Of a stretch of DNA of 64,000 nucleotides, positions 54,471 through 63,327 are shown piece by piece. The stretch's first letter is position 1, and each line of letters starts with the position of its first letter. The notes under the pieces were generated by a model. The model was not told where the DNA came from. It did not search any database and saw only the letters and a list, made by a program, of their open reading frames with translations. The DNA is taken from the NCBI RefSeq assembly GCF_024349785.1, contig NZ_AP018817.1, forward strand, positions 1,147,501 to 1,211,500, read 5' to 3'. Made by a program: the position numbers and the translations under genes. The DNA comes from Sphingomonas bisphenolicum (lineage in GTDB: Bacteria; Pseudomonadota; Alphaproteobacteria; Sphingomonadales; Sphingomonadaceae).

Positions 54471-55124
54471 ATGCTTCGCAAATTCTTCACCACCGTTGCG
54501 GTCGGTTCGCTGTTCGTCGGGGGCCTCGCGGCGACCCATCTTGCTTATGCCCAGCCCGGCGCCGAAGGCGGCCCGCGTGGCGGCATGATGGCCATGGCCG
54601 ACACCAACAAGGACGGCAAGATCAGCAAGGCGGAACTGACCGCCGGGCTGGAAGCCCGCTTCGCCAAGATGGACGTCGATCGCGACGGCCAGATCACCCA
54701 GAAGGATCGCGACGCGATGCGCCAGCAGCGGCAGGACGCCCGCTTTGCCGCGCTCGACACCGACCGCAATGGCCAGATCAGCAAGACCGAATTCGTCGCC
54801 GGGCATGAGGCCCGCGCCGACAAGCGCCAGGAACGCCGCACCGAGGCCGGCAAGCCCGGCGAACGTGATGGGCGCGGCTGGGGCGGCCGTGGCGGTCATC
54901 GTCGCGGCCCCGGTCATGGCGGTCCGGGCGACGGCTTTGGCGACGCGAACAAAGATGGCGCCATGACCAAGGCCGAATTCATGGCCCGCCCGATCGCGAT
55001 GTTCGACAAGGCAGACGCGAACAAGGACGGCTTCGTCACCGCCGAGGAGATGAAGGCGGCGCGTCAGGCGATGCGGGCGCAATGGCAGGACCGCAAGGGG
55101 CCGCCGCCCGCGCCCCAAAACTGA
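54471..55124 (+). CDS. secreted EF-hand calcium-binding protein
   Basis: The 217-aa protein has a signal peptide (FFTTVAVGSLFVGGLAATHL in outline) and five EF-hand loops: DTNKDGKISKAE, DVDRDGQITQKD, DTDRNGQISKTE, DANKDGAMTKAE and DANKDGFVTAEE. A Gly/His/Arg-rich stretch (GRGWGGRGGHRRGPGHGG) separates loops 3 and 4. It starts after AAGGAAG and lies 143 bp before a two-component system, so it may be sensed or controlled by it. Periplasmic calcium buffering is inferred. Confidence 0.9.
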   Translation: MLRKFFTTVAVGSLFVGGLAATHLAYAQPGAEGGPRGGMMAMADTNKDGKISKAELTAGLEARFAKMDVDRDGQITQKDRDAMRQQRQDARFAALDTDRNGQISKTEFVAGHEARADKRQERRTEAGKPGERDGRGWGGRGGHRRGPGHGGPGDGFGDANKDGAMTKAEFMARPIAMFDKADANKDGFVTAEEMKAARQAMRAQWQDRKGPPPAPQN

Positions 55125-55267
55125 TCGGCCTATCGGGTGGCGCAGGATGCGGGGTTCTTCCCCTGGCTCCGCACCGACGCCACCCGCACCGGAAGGACGA
55201 AGGCTTGTCCCCCCTGCTTTCCCCCTTCGCCCTTCCAACCTTTCTCCAGCCATGACAGACAGGCAGC

Positions 55268-55987
55268 ATGAGCGACCGACCCCATCTCCTGCTCGTCGAT
55301 GACGAGCGTTCGATCCGCGAACCGCTTGCCCAATATCTGGGCCGCAACGGCTTTCGCGTCACTGCCGTGGACAGCGCGTCCGAAGCGCGGCTGCGCCTCA
55401 ACGCCAATGCGATCGACATGGTGATCCTGGACATCATGATGCCGGGCGAGGACGGCCTATCGCTCTGCCGCCACATCCGCGAGACGAGTGAAATTCCCGT
55501 CATCCTGCTGACTGCCCGCACCGAAGAGACGGACCGCATCGTCGGCCTCGAAATGGGCGCCGACGATTATGTGCTCAAGCCCTTTTCGCCGCGCGAACTG
55601 GTCGCCCGGATCAAGGTGATCTTCCGCCGCGTCGCCACCGGCGGCCAGCGCGTCACCGCGCCCGACGGCGCCAATTACAGCTTCGCCGGCTGGCTGCTCA
55701 AGACGCAGGAACGCACATTGGTCGATAGCGAGGGCGTGTCGCTGCCGCTCTCGACCGCTGAATATAATCTGATGCTCGCCTTCGCCACGCGCCCCAATTC
55801 GGTGCTCAGCCGCGACCAGTTGCTCGACATCACCCAGGGGCGGGAGGCGAATGCCTTCGACCGGGCGATCGACAACCAGATCAGCCGCCTGCGCAAGAAG
55901 ATCGAGCCGGACCCGAAGAATCCCACGCTCATTAAGACCGTCTGGGGCGGCGGCTACACCCTGTCGGCAGAAGTCCGCAAACTGTGA
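55268..55987 (+). CDS. OmpR-family response regulator
   Basis: The 239-aa protein has a complete receiver domain (acidic pair D11/D12, phospho-acceptor D55 in VILDIMMPG, T82, K104 in VLKPFSPRE) and an OmpR winged-helix domain whose end (DRAIDNQISRLRKKIEPD, TVWGGGYTLS) is typical. The kinase gene follows 10 bases later. Confidence 0.95.
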   Translation: MSDRPHLLLVDDERSIREPLAQYLGRNGFRVTAVDSASEARLRLNANAIDMVILDIMMPGEDGLSLCRHIRETSEIPVILLTARTEETDRIVGLEMGADDYVLKPFSPRELVARIKVIFRRVATGGQRVTAPDGANYSFAGWLLKTQERTLVDSEGVSLPLSTAEYNLMLAFATRPNSVLSRDQLLDITQGREANAFDRAIDNQISRLRKKIEPDPKNPTLIKTVWGGGYTLSAEVRKL

Positions 55988-55997
55988 AGCGGCCCAC

Positions 55998-57359
55998 ATG
56001 AAAAAGCTCCGTCTGTGGCCGCAAAGCCTGGTCGGTCAGGTCATCGCGCTGGTCGCGATCGCGCTGTTCGTGGCGCAGGCGATCAATTTCGGCCTGCTGC
56101 TGCGCGAACGGCAGCGGCTGGAACTGACCGGGCAGACCGCCCCCGCCGTCTATCGTGTCGTCGATGCGCTCGACAATCGGGCGGAACGCCGGGGCGATCG
56201 GGACCGGCAGCGTGAACGGATGCGTGCGCGCTTCGTGACCGGCGCGCCCTCGCTGCCCGGCCAGGCGCGTCCCGACATCGAACGCCGCGCCACCGCCATG
56301 TTCGAGGATATTGGCCTGCGCATCCTGACCGTGCGTGTAGTCGAAACGAGCGAAGTCATGCCGATCCGGCGCTGGGAACGCATCCGGATGCGGGCAAACG
56401 GGGATGGACCGCACGACCATCGCGTCGGCCTCCTGACCCTCGCGGCCGAATATGAGCCGGGCAAGTGGGTCGTGGCGCAGGCCCGCACCGGCGGCGACCG
56501 GCCGCAGCGCTTTGGCGGCTGGCTGGTCGGCCAGACCCTGATCCTCTACGTCATCGTCCTGCTGCCCCTGCTCTGGATGGGGCGTCGCCTCGCGCGTCCG
56601 CTGAAACAGCTCACCGGCTCGGCCCGGCAATTCGCCCGCACCGGCGCGGCCGACGCGGTGGACGAACGCGGCCCCGGCGACGTGCGCGATCTCACCATGG
56701 CGTTCAACGCCATGCGGGCGCGCATCATCGCGATGCTGGACGAAAAGGACCGGATGCTGGGCGCGATCGGCCACGATCTGCGCACCCCGCTTGCCTCGCT
56801 GCGCGTGCGCACCGAATCAGTCGAGGACGACGCAGAGCGCGCGCGCATGTCCGAAACGATCGACGAGATGAACCGGATGCTGGAGGATATCCTCTCGCTC
56901 GCCCGCGCGGGGCGCAGCACGCAGGCCGCGCAGAAGGTCGATCTCGCTGCGCTGGCCGACGCGGTGGTGGAGGATTTCATCGAATTGGGATCGCCCGTCG
57001 ATCTCGCCGACTGCGACCGCGCCGTCGCCTTCGTCCGCCCCCAGCAAATCCGTCGCGCGCTGCGCAACCTCATCGAGAATGCGATCGTCTATGGCGACTG
57101 CGCCCATGTGTCGGTGCTGCATGAAAACGGCACGATCCGTATCGCCGTTGCCGACGACGGGCCAGGTATTGCAGAAGATCGGATGGAAGAGATGCTCCAA
57201 CCCTTCACCCGGCTGGAAGGCTCCCGCAATCGTGAAACCGGCGGATCGGGCCTGGGCCTCGCCCTGGTCCGCGCGATCATGGCCGAACATCAGGGCGAAC
57301 TGCGTCTGGCGAACCGGCCCGAAGGCGGGCTGGAAGCGAGTTTGGTGCTGCCGGCCTGA
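55998..57359 (+). CDS. two-component sensor histidine kinase
   Basis: The 453-aa kinase has two membrane helices (about residues 12-35 and 176-194) around a periplasmic sensor region with many Arg and Glu residues, then a HAMP segment, the H-box GHDLRTPLASLR with H259, the N-box NLIENAIVYG near residue 358, and ATP-lid motifs DDGPGIAE and GGSGLGLALVRAIM. It phosphorylates the partner regulator encoded 10 bases upstream. The periplasmic part could sense cations, given the EF-hand gene beside it; this is inference. Confidence 0.95.
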   Translation: MKKLRLWPQSLVGQVIALVAIALFVAQAINFGLLLRERQRLELTGQTAPAVYRVVDALDNRAERRGDRDRQRERMRARFVTGAPSLPGQARPDIERRATAMFEDIGLRILTVRVVETSEVMPIRRWERIRMRANGDGPHDHRVGLLTLAAEYEPGKWVVAQARTGGDRPQRFGGWLVGQTLILYVIVLLPLLWMGRRLARPLKQLTGSARQFARTGAADAVDERGPGDVRDLTMAFNAMRARIIAMLDEKDRMLGAIGHDLRTPLASLRVRTESVEDDAERARMSETIDEMNRMLEDILSLARAGRSTQAAQKVDLAALADAVVEDFIELGSPVDLADCDRAVAFVRPQQIRRALRNLIENAIVYGDCAHVSVLHENGTIRIAVADDGPGIAEDRMEEMLQPFTRLEGSRNRETGGSGLGLALVRAIMAEHQGELRLANRPEGGLEASLVLPA

Positions 57360-57627
57360 CGGTCAGGGAAAGCCGCCGTTCCGCAAACCACCCTTTCCCG
57401 CCATCCAAAGACAAGCCGATCTCCCCACTTCCACGCGCCGCCTGTCCGGCATCCCGAAAACCGCTTTCCTACAGGATGAAGACAGCCCTAAGGGCCAGCC
57501 GATCTTTCATAGCGTGAAAACATGCCGAAACCGGCCCATTCCGCGGGCTCGGAGCCATGATGCGCATGTCCTATTCCATGAGTCACATGCAAGAAGTTAG
57601 GGAATATCCGCCCTAAGCGCCAAGCCC

Positions 57628-58677
57628 TCAATGCTTGCCCGGCTTGCTCGACGTCCCCGGCGCGGTGGGATTGATCAGCGCGGCGCCGCTGGGCAGGCCG
57701 GTGCCACCCATATCGAGCTTCTGCGCCTCTTCCTTCGCCACCCGCTGGGGATTGTCGCGTTCCTTGATCGCGGCCTTGGTTTCGGCGTCCTGGTCCGCAT
57801 CGTCGGCATCACTGCCGCCGCGGGTCCAGCCCAGGATGATCGACATGCGCCGGTTGCGCGGATCATAGGCGTCGTTCTTGATGAAGGGTTCGCGGTCTGC
57901 CACGCCTTCGATCCGCGCGAAGCGGGCGTTGCCGATGCCGCTGTCCGCCAGGGCCCGGCGCGTCGATTCGGCACGGCTGGACGATAGCATCCAATTGTTC
58001 ATGGTCCGGCCCGATGCATAGGGCAGGCCGTCGGTATGGCCGCGCACGATCAGCGGGTTGGGCATGGTCTGCAACACCGTCGCGACCTCGGAGATCAACG
58101 CGCGGGCCTGCGGCACCAGCCGATCCGTGCCCATCGCGAACATCGCGAAGTCCGCCTCGTCGATCAGGTCGATGCGCAACCCTTCGCGGGTCTCGGTAAA
58201 GCGCACATTCTTGCGCAGCTTGCCCAGCCCCTTGCGCGTCATCCGCTCTTCCAGGGTCTTCTTGATCGATTCGAACTTCTGCCGATCCTGCGCGCGCGTC
58301 GCCTTGCCGCCCTGATCCTTGGTGCCGGTGGCGTCGCGCGGGATGGTGATCGACAGGTTGCCGATGCCGCCCGTGGTCGGGTAGTTTTCTTTGCCCATCA
58401 TGCTGTCGCCGCCCATCAGGCCGGTCGACCCGGCCGACGCCATCTTCAACTCGACCAGGGTGGGGGTGAAATAGTCGGCCAGCGCCTTGCGCTGCTTTTC
58501 GGTGGTTGCGCCCAGCAGCCACATCAGCAGGAAGAAAGCCATCATCGCCGTCACGAAGTCGGCATAGGCGACCTTCCAGGCGCCGCCATGATGGCCGCCA
58601 TGCCCTTCGACGATGATCTTCTTGACGATGATCGGCCGCGGTTCCGGCTCGTTCGCGCCGCGCTTCTTTTCCGCCAT
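57628..58677 (-). CDS. motB: flagellar motor protein MotB
   Basis: The 349-aa stator subunit has a single N-terminal membrane helix with the proton-binding D40 in KVAYADFVTAMMAFFLLMW (in outline), and a C-terminal OmpA-type peptidoglycan-binding domain (IVRGHTDGLPYASGR, SSSRAESTRRAL). A basic, acidic-rich linker separates them. It lies three bases downstream of motA on the minus strand. Confidence 0.96.
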   Translation of the reverse strand: MAEKKRGANEPEPRPIIVKKIIVEGHGGHHGGAWKVAYADFVTAMMAFFLLMWLLGATTEKQRKALADYFTPTLVELKMASAGSTGLMGGDSMMGKENYPTTGGIGNLSITIPRDATGTKDQGGKATRAQDRQKFESIKKTLEERMTRKGLGKLRKNVRFTETREGLRIDLIDEADFAMFAMGTDRLVPQARALISEVATVLQTMPNPLIVRGHTDGLPYASGRTMNNWMLSSSRAESTRRALADSGIGNARFARIEGVADREPFIKNDAYDPRNRRMSIILGWTRGGSDADDADQDAETKAAIKERDNPQRVAKEEAQKLDMGGTGLPSGAALINPTAPGTSSKPGKH

Positions 58678-58680
58678 GGC

Positions 58681-59544
58681 TTATTTGCCCCGCATACCGT
58701 CGAACACCTCGGCAAAGCCAGGCTGGTTGGCATGGGTCAGGCCCGACCGCGCGGCTTCGATCACCAGCGGCTGCGGATGGCCGTGCAGCGATGCGATGAT
58801 GATCTGCTTGACGACATGATAGATCGCCCCGTCCGCCTCGATCACGCTGCGGCAGCGGTTGGCGAACGGATTGACCATGCCATAGGCGAGCAGAATGCCG
58901 AGGAACGTACCGACCAGCGCCGAACCGATCATCGCGCCCAATATGGCGGGCGGCTGGTCGATCGATCCCATCGTCTTCACCACGCCCAGAACCGCCGCGA
59001 CGATGCCGAGCGCGGGGAGCGCGTCTGCCAGTCCTTGCAGATTGTCGGCCGGCTTGATCGCTTCATGGTGATGGGTTTTCAGAGCGTTATCCATCACGTC
59101 CTCGACCGCGTGCGGGTCGAGCGTACCGGACGAAATGACGACCAGACGCAGCGTGTCGCTGATCAGGTGGACCAGCGCCTTGTCCTTCATCAGCTTGGGA
59201 TATTCGGTGAAGATGGTCGAACTGGCCGGATCTTCGATATGTGGTTCCAGCGCGACCGGCCCCTCGACCCGCAGCGTCTTCATCAACTTGCTGACGAGGA
59301 AGATGCAGTCGAGGAAATCCTGCTTCTTGTACTTGGCACCCTTGAAGACCTTGCCTAGACCACCGCCCAGCGCTTTCAGGTCCGCGCCGCTATTACCGAT
59401 GACGAGCGCACCGACGGCCGCGCCGCCGATGATCAGCATTTCATGGGGCAGGGCGTGCAACACCGGACCGAGGTCGCCGCCGGTGAAGGCGAAGCCGCCA
59501 AACACCATGACGAGCAGAATGACGAGGCCGATGGCTGCGAACAT
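58681..59544 (-). CDS. motA: flagellar motor protein MotA
   Basis: The 287-aa stator protein has four membrane helices (two near the N-terminus, two around residues 170-225), with a large cytoplasmic loop between helices 2 and 3. PADNLQGLADALPALGIVAAVLG contains the conserved prolines of the ion path (in outline). It pairs with MotB to form the proton channel that turns the flagellum. A likely FliA-type promoter lies 73-99 bases upstream. Confidence 0.96.
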   Translation of the reverse strand: MFAAIGLVILLVMVFGGFAFTGGDLGPVLHALPHEMLIIGGAAVGALVIGNSGADLKALGGGLGKVFKGAKYKKQDFLDCIFLVSKLMKTLRVEGPVALEPHIEDPASSTIFTEYPKLMKDKALVHLISDTLRLVVISSGTLDPHAVEDVMDNALKTHHHEAIKPADNLQGLADALPALGIVAAVLGVVKTMGSIDQPPAILGAMIGSALVGTFLGILLAYGMVNPFANRCRSVIEADGAIYHVVKQIIIASLHGHPQPLVIEAARSGLTHANQPGFAEVFDGMRGK

Positions 59545-59616
59545 GATTATCCCCGATTGACGCGCCCGGAGGCGGTAGCTTTCCGGCCTCGCGTGCGACG
59601 CCGTGTCCTTGTGGTT

Positions 59617-59643
59617 AATACGGACTGGTTAGCGTCCGGTTTA
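59617..59643 (-). promoter_or_regulatory. candidate sigma-28 (FliA) promoter for motAB
   Basis: On the minus strand TAAACCGG-N11-TCCGTATT fits the flagellar sigma-28 pattern (TAAA, about 15 bases, then [GT]CCG.TA.). It lies about 73 bases before the motA start, leaving a leader of roughly 65 bases. Confidence 0.45.
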
Positions 59644-59669
59644 GGACCGCACCGCTTTTTACCGGGCGA

Positions 59670-60515
59670 TCAACTGATCAGGTCGAACAGGGTCTTCTGG
59701 TTGATCCGGGCATAGGTCGATTGCGCCGCATCCAGCTGCAACAACTGCGCCTTCACATTGGCGATGACTTCCTGAAGATCCGTCGATTCCAGCCCCGCCC
59801 GTCGTTCGGTCAGGTCCAGGCCGATATTGGTCAGCCGCGTGCCCACCACCTCCAGCCGGTCACTGCGCACGCCCTGCTTGGCCTGCTCGACGGTGATATG
59901 ACCCTGCGCCGACTTTACGCCCTCCAATGACGAAGCGATGGCCGTGTCGTCGCCACTTTGGATCGCTGTGATGCTCTGCCCCAATATGTCGTCGATCGAC
60001 ATCGGCGTACCGTTGACGTCGATGCCTTCGGACACTTCCTGTCTGGTGCCCACCACCGCCAGGTTGAGGCCCTTGCTGACCGGCACCAGCACGCTCTGTC
60101 CATCGTCGAAGACGGATACGCCCTGATAGTCCTTCTGGTTCAGCAGTTCGGTAATGGTGGTGCGGATGGTCGACATTTCCTCGACGATCGCGGCGCGGTT
60201 GGTTTCGTTGAGCGACCCGTTGCGGGCCGACGTCACCAATTCCTGGGCGCGCGTCAGCAGATTGTCGACTTCCGACAAATTCGCTTCGGCATTGCCCGAA
60301 CGCGCGGTGCCATAGCTGATATTGGTCTGCCAGGCGGCTTGCTGCGCCTGGGCGCGGCCGATGTCGGACACCTGGACCCAGGCCAGCGCATTGTCGGACG
60401 GCTTGTTGAGCGTGACCCCGGTCGAGATCGCGGTCTGGCCGTCGACCAGATCCTGGGACAGTTTCTGCTGCCGGCGAATTTCGGCGAGCATGATCTTGTT
60501 GGTGATACCTACCAT
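59670..60515 (-). CDS. flgL: flagellar hook-associated protein FlgL
   Basis: The 281-aa flagellin-like protein joins the hook to the filament. Its N-terminus (MVGITNKIMLAEIRRQQKL, in outline) and C-terminus (QLLQLDAAQSTYARINQ) match flagellin-type D0/D1 helices. It is shorter than enterobacterial FlgL (about 317 aa). It follows flgK by 15 bases. Confidence 0.93.
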   Translation of the reverse strand: MVGITNKIMLAEIRRQQKLSQDLVDGQTAISTGVTLNKPSDNALAWVQVSDIGRAQAQQAAWQTNISYGTARSGNAEANLSEVDNLLTRAQELVTSARNGSLNETNRAAIVEEMSTIRTTITELLNQKDYQGVSVFDDGQSVLVPVSKGLNLAVVGTRQEVSEGIDVNGTPMSIDDILGQSITAIQSGDDTAIASSLEGVKSAQGHITVEQAKQGVRSDRLEVVGTRLTNIGLDLTERRAGLESTDLQEVIANVKAQLLQLDAAQSTYARINQKTLFDLIS

Positions 60516-60530
60516 GGCTCAGTCCTTCGG

Positions 60531-61865
60531 TCAGATGATGTTCATGATAGAATCGATCGTCTCTTTGGCGATCTGCAGGATTTTGGCGGAAGCCGAATAG
60601 GCCTGCTGGATGCGCAGCAGGTCGGCGGCTTCCATATCCAGGTCGACGCCGCTGACGGCTTCGCGCGCGGCGACCGACTGGTCGTTGCGACTCGTCGCGG
60701 TGTCATATTCCGCCTTGGTCGATGCCAGCAAAGTGGCCTGCGACGCGATCAGCGTCGTCCAATTCTGTTCGACGCTGCCATTGCCGCGCAGGGTGGAACC
60801 GACCGTCAGCAGATTGCCGTTGAGCGTGCCGTCGGCTGACTTCAGCGCCAGTTGGGTCGGATCGGTCACCAGTGCGGACAGCGTCGCCGCCGTCGTGCCG
60901 GCCAGCAATGCGCCGCCGGCCGCGCCGGCGTCGGTCCGCCCCTGCGCGTGCCAGGCATTGACGTCGGTGACGAATTGCGCGGCCAGTGTATCCAGCGCGG
61001 TGCGTCGGTCGGCGACGGTGTCGGCGGCGGAAAACAGGCCGCCCAGCGTGCCGTTCGCAGGGGCGGCAAGGGCCGTGCCGTCCGCCAGGCTGAGCGACAA
61101 TGTACCGTCGTCATTGGCGGCCATCGACAGGCTGGTCGCACTGTTGCCGCTGACCAGCGTCTGGCCGCCAAAGCTGATCTCCGCGCTGTCATGCGCGCCG
61201 AAGCTGATCGTGACGTTCAGATTTTCCGACAGCGTCTGCAAGGCCGAATCGCGACTGTCGAGCAACTGGGCATAGGCCGATGTGCCGGGCTGGGCGCGCA
61301 ACAGGCTGTTGTTGATGTCCGCCAGCGACGCCAGCGACTGGTTGATCGTGGCGACCGATGCCTGGCCCTCGGTCGCAATCCCGGCGGATACGGTCGCAAG
61401 ATCCGCGCTGGTCTGGTTGAAGGACTGGGCGACGCGGCTGATGCTGTCGAGCGTGGTGACGCGCAGCGACGTGTCGCTGGGGCTGGCCGCCAGCTTCTCC
61501 ATATTCTGGAACATGCCGGTCATCAGTTGCCCGATGCCGGTGCCTGTGTCGTTGAGCGCGGTTTCCGAATCGGTCAGCCAGCGCAGGCGCGACGTCGCGC
61601 TGCCCAGCGCCATGCCGGTGTTGCGGACCGACGCGTCGAGATAGGGGTCGGATGCGCGGTCGATGCCCGCGACTTGCGTGCCGCCGAAATTGGCGCGCGA
61701 GATATAGGTTGCCATCGTCGCGGTGGACGACCCCGATTCGATCGTCGTGACCGACCGGCGCGCATAGCCGCTGGTGCTGGCATTGGCGATATTTTCGGCG
61801 ATCGCGGCCATCGCCGATCGATAGGCCTTCGTGCCCGAAGCGCCGATGATGAAGAGGTCGCTCAT
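60531..61865 (-). CDS. flgK: flagellar hook-associated protein FlgK
   Basis: The 444-aa protein caps the hook. The N-terminus AMAAIAENIANASTSGYARR (residues 18-37) and C-terminal EAVSGVDLDMEAADLLRIQQAYSASAKIL (in outline) are the D0 helices of FlgK. The central variable part is compact. The start overlaps the flgJ stop by four bases (61862-61865). Confidence 0.95.
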   Translation of the reverse strand: MSDLFIIGASGTKAYRSAMAAIAENIANASTSGYARRSVTTIESGSSTATMATYISRANFGGTQVAGIDRASDPYLDASVRNTGMALGSATSRLRWLTDSETALNDTGTGIGQLMTGMFQNMEKLAASPSDTSLRVTTLDSISRVAQSFNQTSADLATVSAGIATEGQASVATINQSLASLADINNSLLRAQPGTSAYAQLLDSRDSALQTLSENLNVTISFGAHDSAEISFGGQTLVSGNSATSLSMAANDDGTLSLSLADGTALAAPANGTLGGLFSAADTVADRRTALDTLAAQFVTDVNAWHAQGRTDAGAAGGALLAGTTAATLSALVTDPTQLALKSADGTLNGNLLTVGSTLRGNGSVEQNWTTLIASQATLLASTKAEYDTATSRNDQSVAAREAVSGVDLDMEAADLLRIQQAYSASAKILQIAKETIDSIMNII

Positions 61866-62197
61866 GCGCTTGTCGCCGGCGTGGGGCCATTAGGGGCGGT
61901 GGGTGACGGCGTGTCGCTCACCCGGTCGCCAAATTGCTTCAGCAGCAGTTCGGCGATGCCCATCGCGCCCTTGCTGGCCATCGCGTCTGCGGTGCGGGAA
62001 TCGGCCATGTCGCGAAACTGCTGGGTCGCCGCCGAATCGTCGATGCCCTCGGCAAGGCTCGCCGATCGCATCGCGCCGATCATCTGGCGCAGGAAGACGG
62101 CCTCGAACTGCTGCGCCACCTTCTGCAGCGACGCCTTGTTCGATTGTCCCGGGCTTGCGCTGGTCGGGGCGGGGGAGGTTGTCGTCGCTACCTGCAT
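61862..62197 (-). CDS. flgJ: flagellar rod-binding protein FlgJ (N-terminal domain only)
   Basis: The 111-aa protein contains only the rod-binding domain (VAQQFEAVFLRQMIGAMR, GAMGIAELLLKQF) and lacks the muramidase domain of enterobacterial FlgJ, as is usual in alphaproteobacteria. The tail is Pro/Thr-rich. The ATG overlaps the flgI stop (TGATG). Confidence 0.93.
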   Translation of the reverse strand: MQVATTTSPAPTSASPGQSNKASLQKVAQQFEAVFLRQMIGAMRSASLAEGIDDSAATQQFRDMADSRTADAMASKGAMGIAELLLKQFGDRVSDTPSPTAPNGPTPATSA

Positions 62198-63327
62198 CAC
62201 AGCACCACCAGTTCGGCTTTCATTGCGCCCGCCTGTTTCAAGGCTTCGAGGATCGCGACCATGTCCGCCGGGGAAGCCCCGATCGCATTGACCGCCTTGA
62301 CTATATCGGCCAGCGACGCCCCACCTTTAAAATTAATCATCGGTTTCTTCTGTTCGTCGATGCTGATGCTGGTCGATTGCTCCACCGCGGTCTGCCCCTG
62401 GCTGAAGGGAGCGGGCTGGGAAATGCGGGGACTTTCGTTGACGCTGACGGTCAATTTGCCATGCGCGACCGCGGCCGGATGGATTTTGACCGCGCCGTTG
62501 ATGACGACAGTGCCGGTGCGCGCATTGACGATCACCTTGGCCGGCGCATCGGCGGGCGAAATCTCGATATTCTCGATCATGCCCATCATCATGATGCGGT
62601 CTTCGGCGCCGGGTGCGGCATCGATCGCGATCGATACGGCGTCCATCGCGCGGGCGCGGCGGTCGCCAAAGGCATGGTTGACGCCGTCCGCGACGCGCAG
62701 CGCCGTGGTCAGGTCCGCTTCGGCCAGGTTGAAGGTCAGCGTCGGCGCGGTGTCGAACCCGGTCGCGACCGCGCGTTCCACCGTCGCGCCGCCGGGGATA
62801 CGCCCGGCCGAGGGAATGTTGACCGACACCTGGCTGCCGTCCGCGCCGGACACGCCCAGGCCGCCGACGGCGAGGTTGCCCTGCGCCATGCCGTAAATTT
62901 CGTTATCCGCACCGCGCAGCGGCGTCAGGATCAGCGTGCCGCCGCGCAGCGACTTGGCCTTGCCCAGCGCCGATACGGTGACGTCCAGCCGCTGGCCCGG
63001 CTTGGCGAAGGCGGGCAGGTCGGCGGTGACGAGTACGGCGGCCGCGTTCTTCAGTGCCGGGTTCACGCCCTGCGGCAGGGTGAGGCCGAAGCGCGAAACG
63101 ACGCCTTTCATGCCCTGCGTCGCATATTCGATGCTGTCGTCGCCGGTGCCCGCCAGGCCCACGACGATGCCATATCCGGTGAGCTGGTTGGGACGGACCC
63201 CCTGGAAGGTGCCCAGATCCTTGACCCGCTCGGCCTGGGCGGCGGGCGCGGCGACCAGCGCACACAGCGGCGCGAGGATCGGCAGGAGCAGGCGAAGCAG
63301 ACGGAACATGGATTTGCCGCTTTCCAT
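62197..63327 (-). CDS. flgI: flagellar P-ring protein FlgI
   Basis: The 376-aa protein has a signal peptide (FRLLRLLLPILAPLCALVAAP in outline, cleavage near residue 32) and the FlgI signatures RPNQLTGYGIVVGLAGTGDDS and a C-terminal SLADIVKAVNAIGASPADMVAILEALKQAGA (in outline). It forms the periplasmic P ring. The start overlaps the flgH stop (TGATG); an ATG at 63309 is also possible. Confidence 0.96.
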   Translation of the reverse strand: MESGKSMFRLLRLLLPILAPLCALVAAPAAQAERVKDLGTFQGVRPNQLTGYGIVVGLAGTGDDSIEYATQGMKGVVSRFGLTLPQGVNPALKNAAAVLVTADLPAFAKPGQRLDVTVSALGKAKSLRGGTLILTPLRGADNEIYGMAQGNLAVGGLGVSGADGSQVSVNIPSAGRIPGGATVERAVATGFDTAPTLTFNLAEADLTTALRVADGVNHAFGDRRARAMDAVSIAIDAAPGAEDRIMMMGMIENIEISPADAPAKVIVNARTGTVVINGAVKIHPAAVAHGKLTVSVNESPRISQPAPFSQGQTAVEQSTSISIDEQKKPMINFKGGASLADIVKAVNAIGASPADMVAILEALKQAGAMKAELVVL

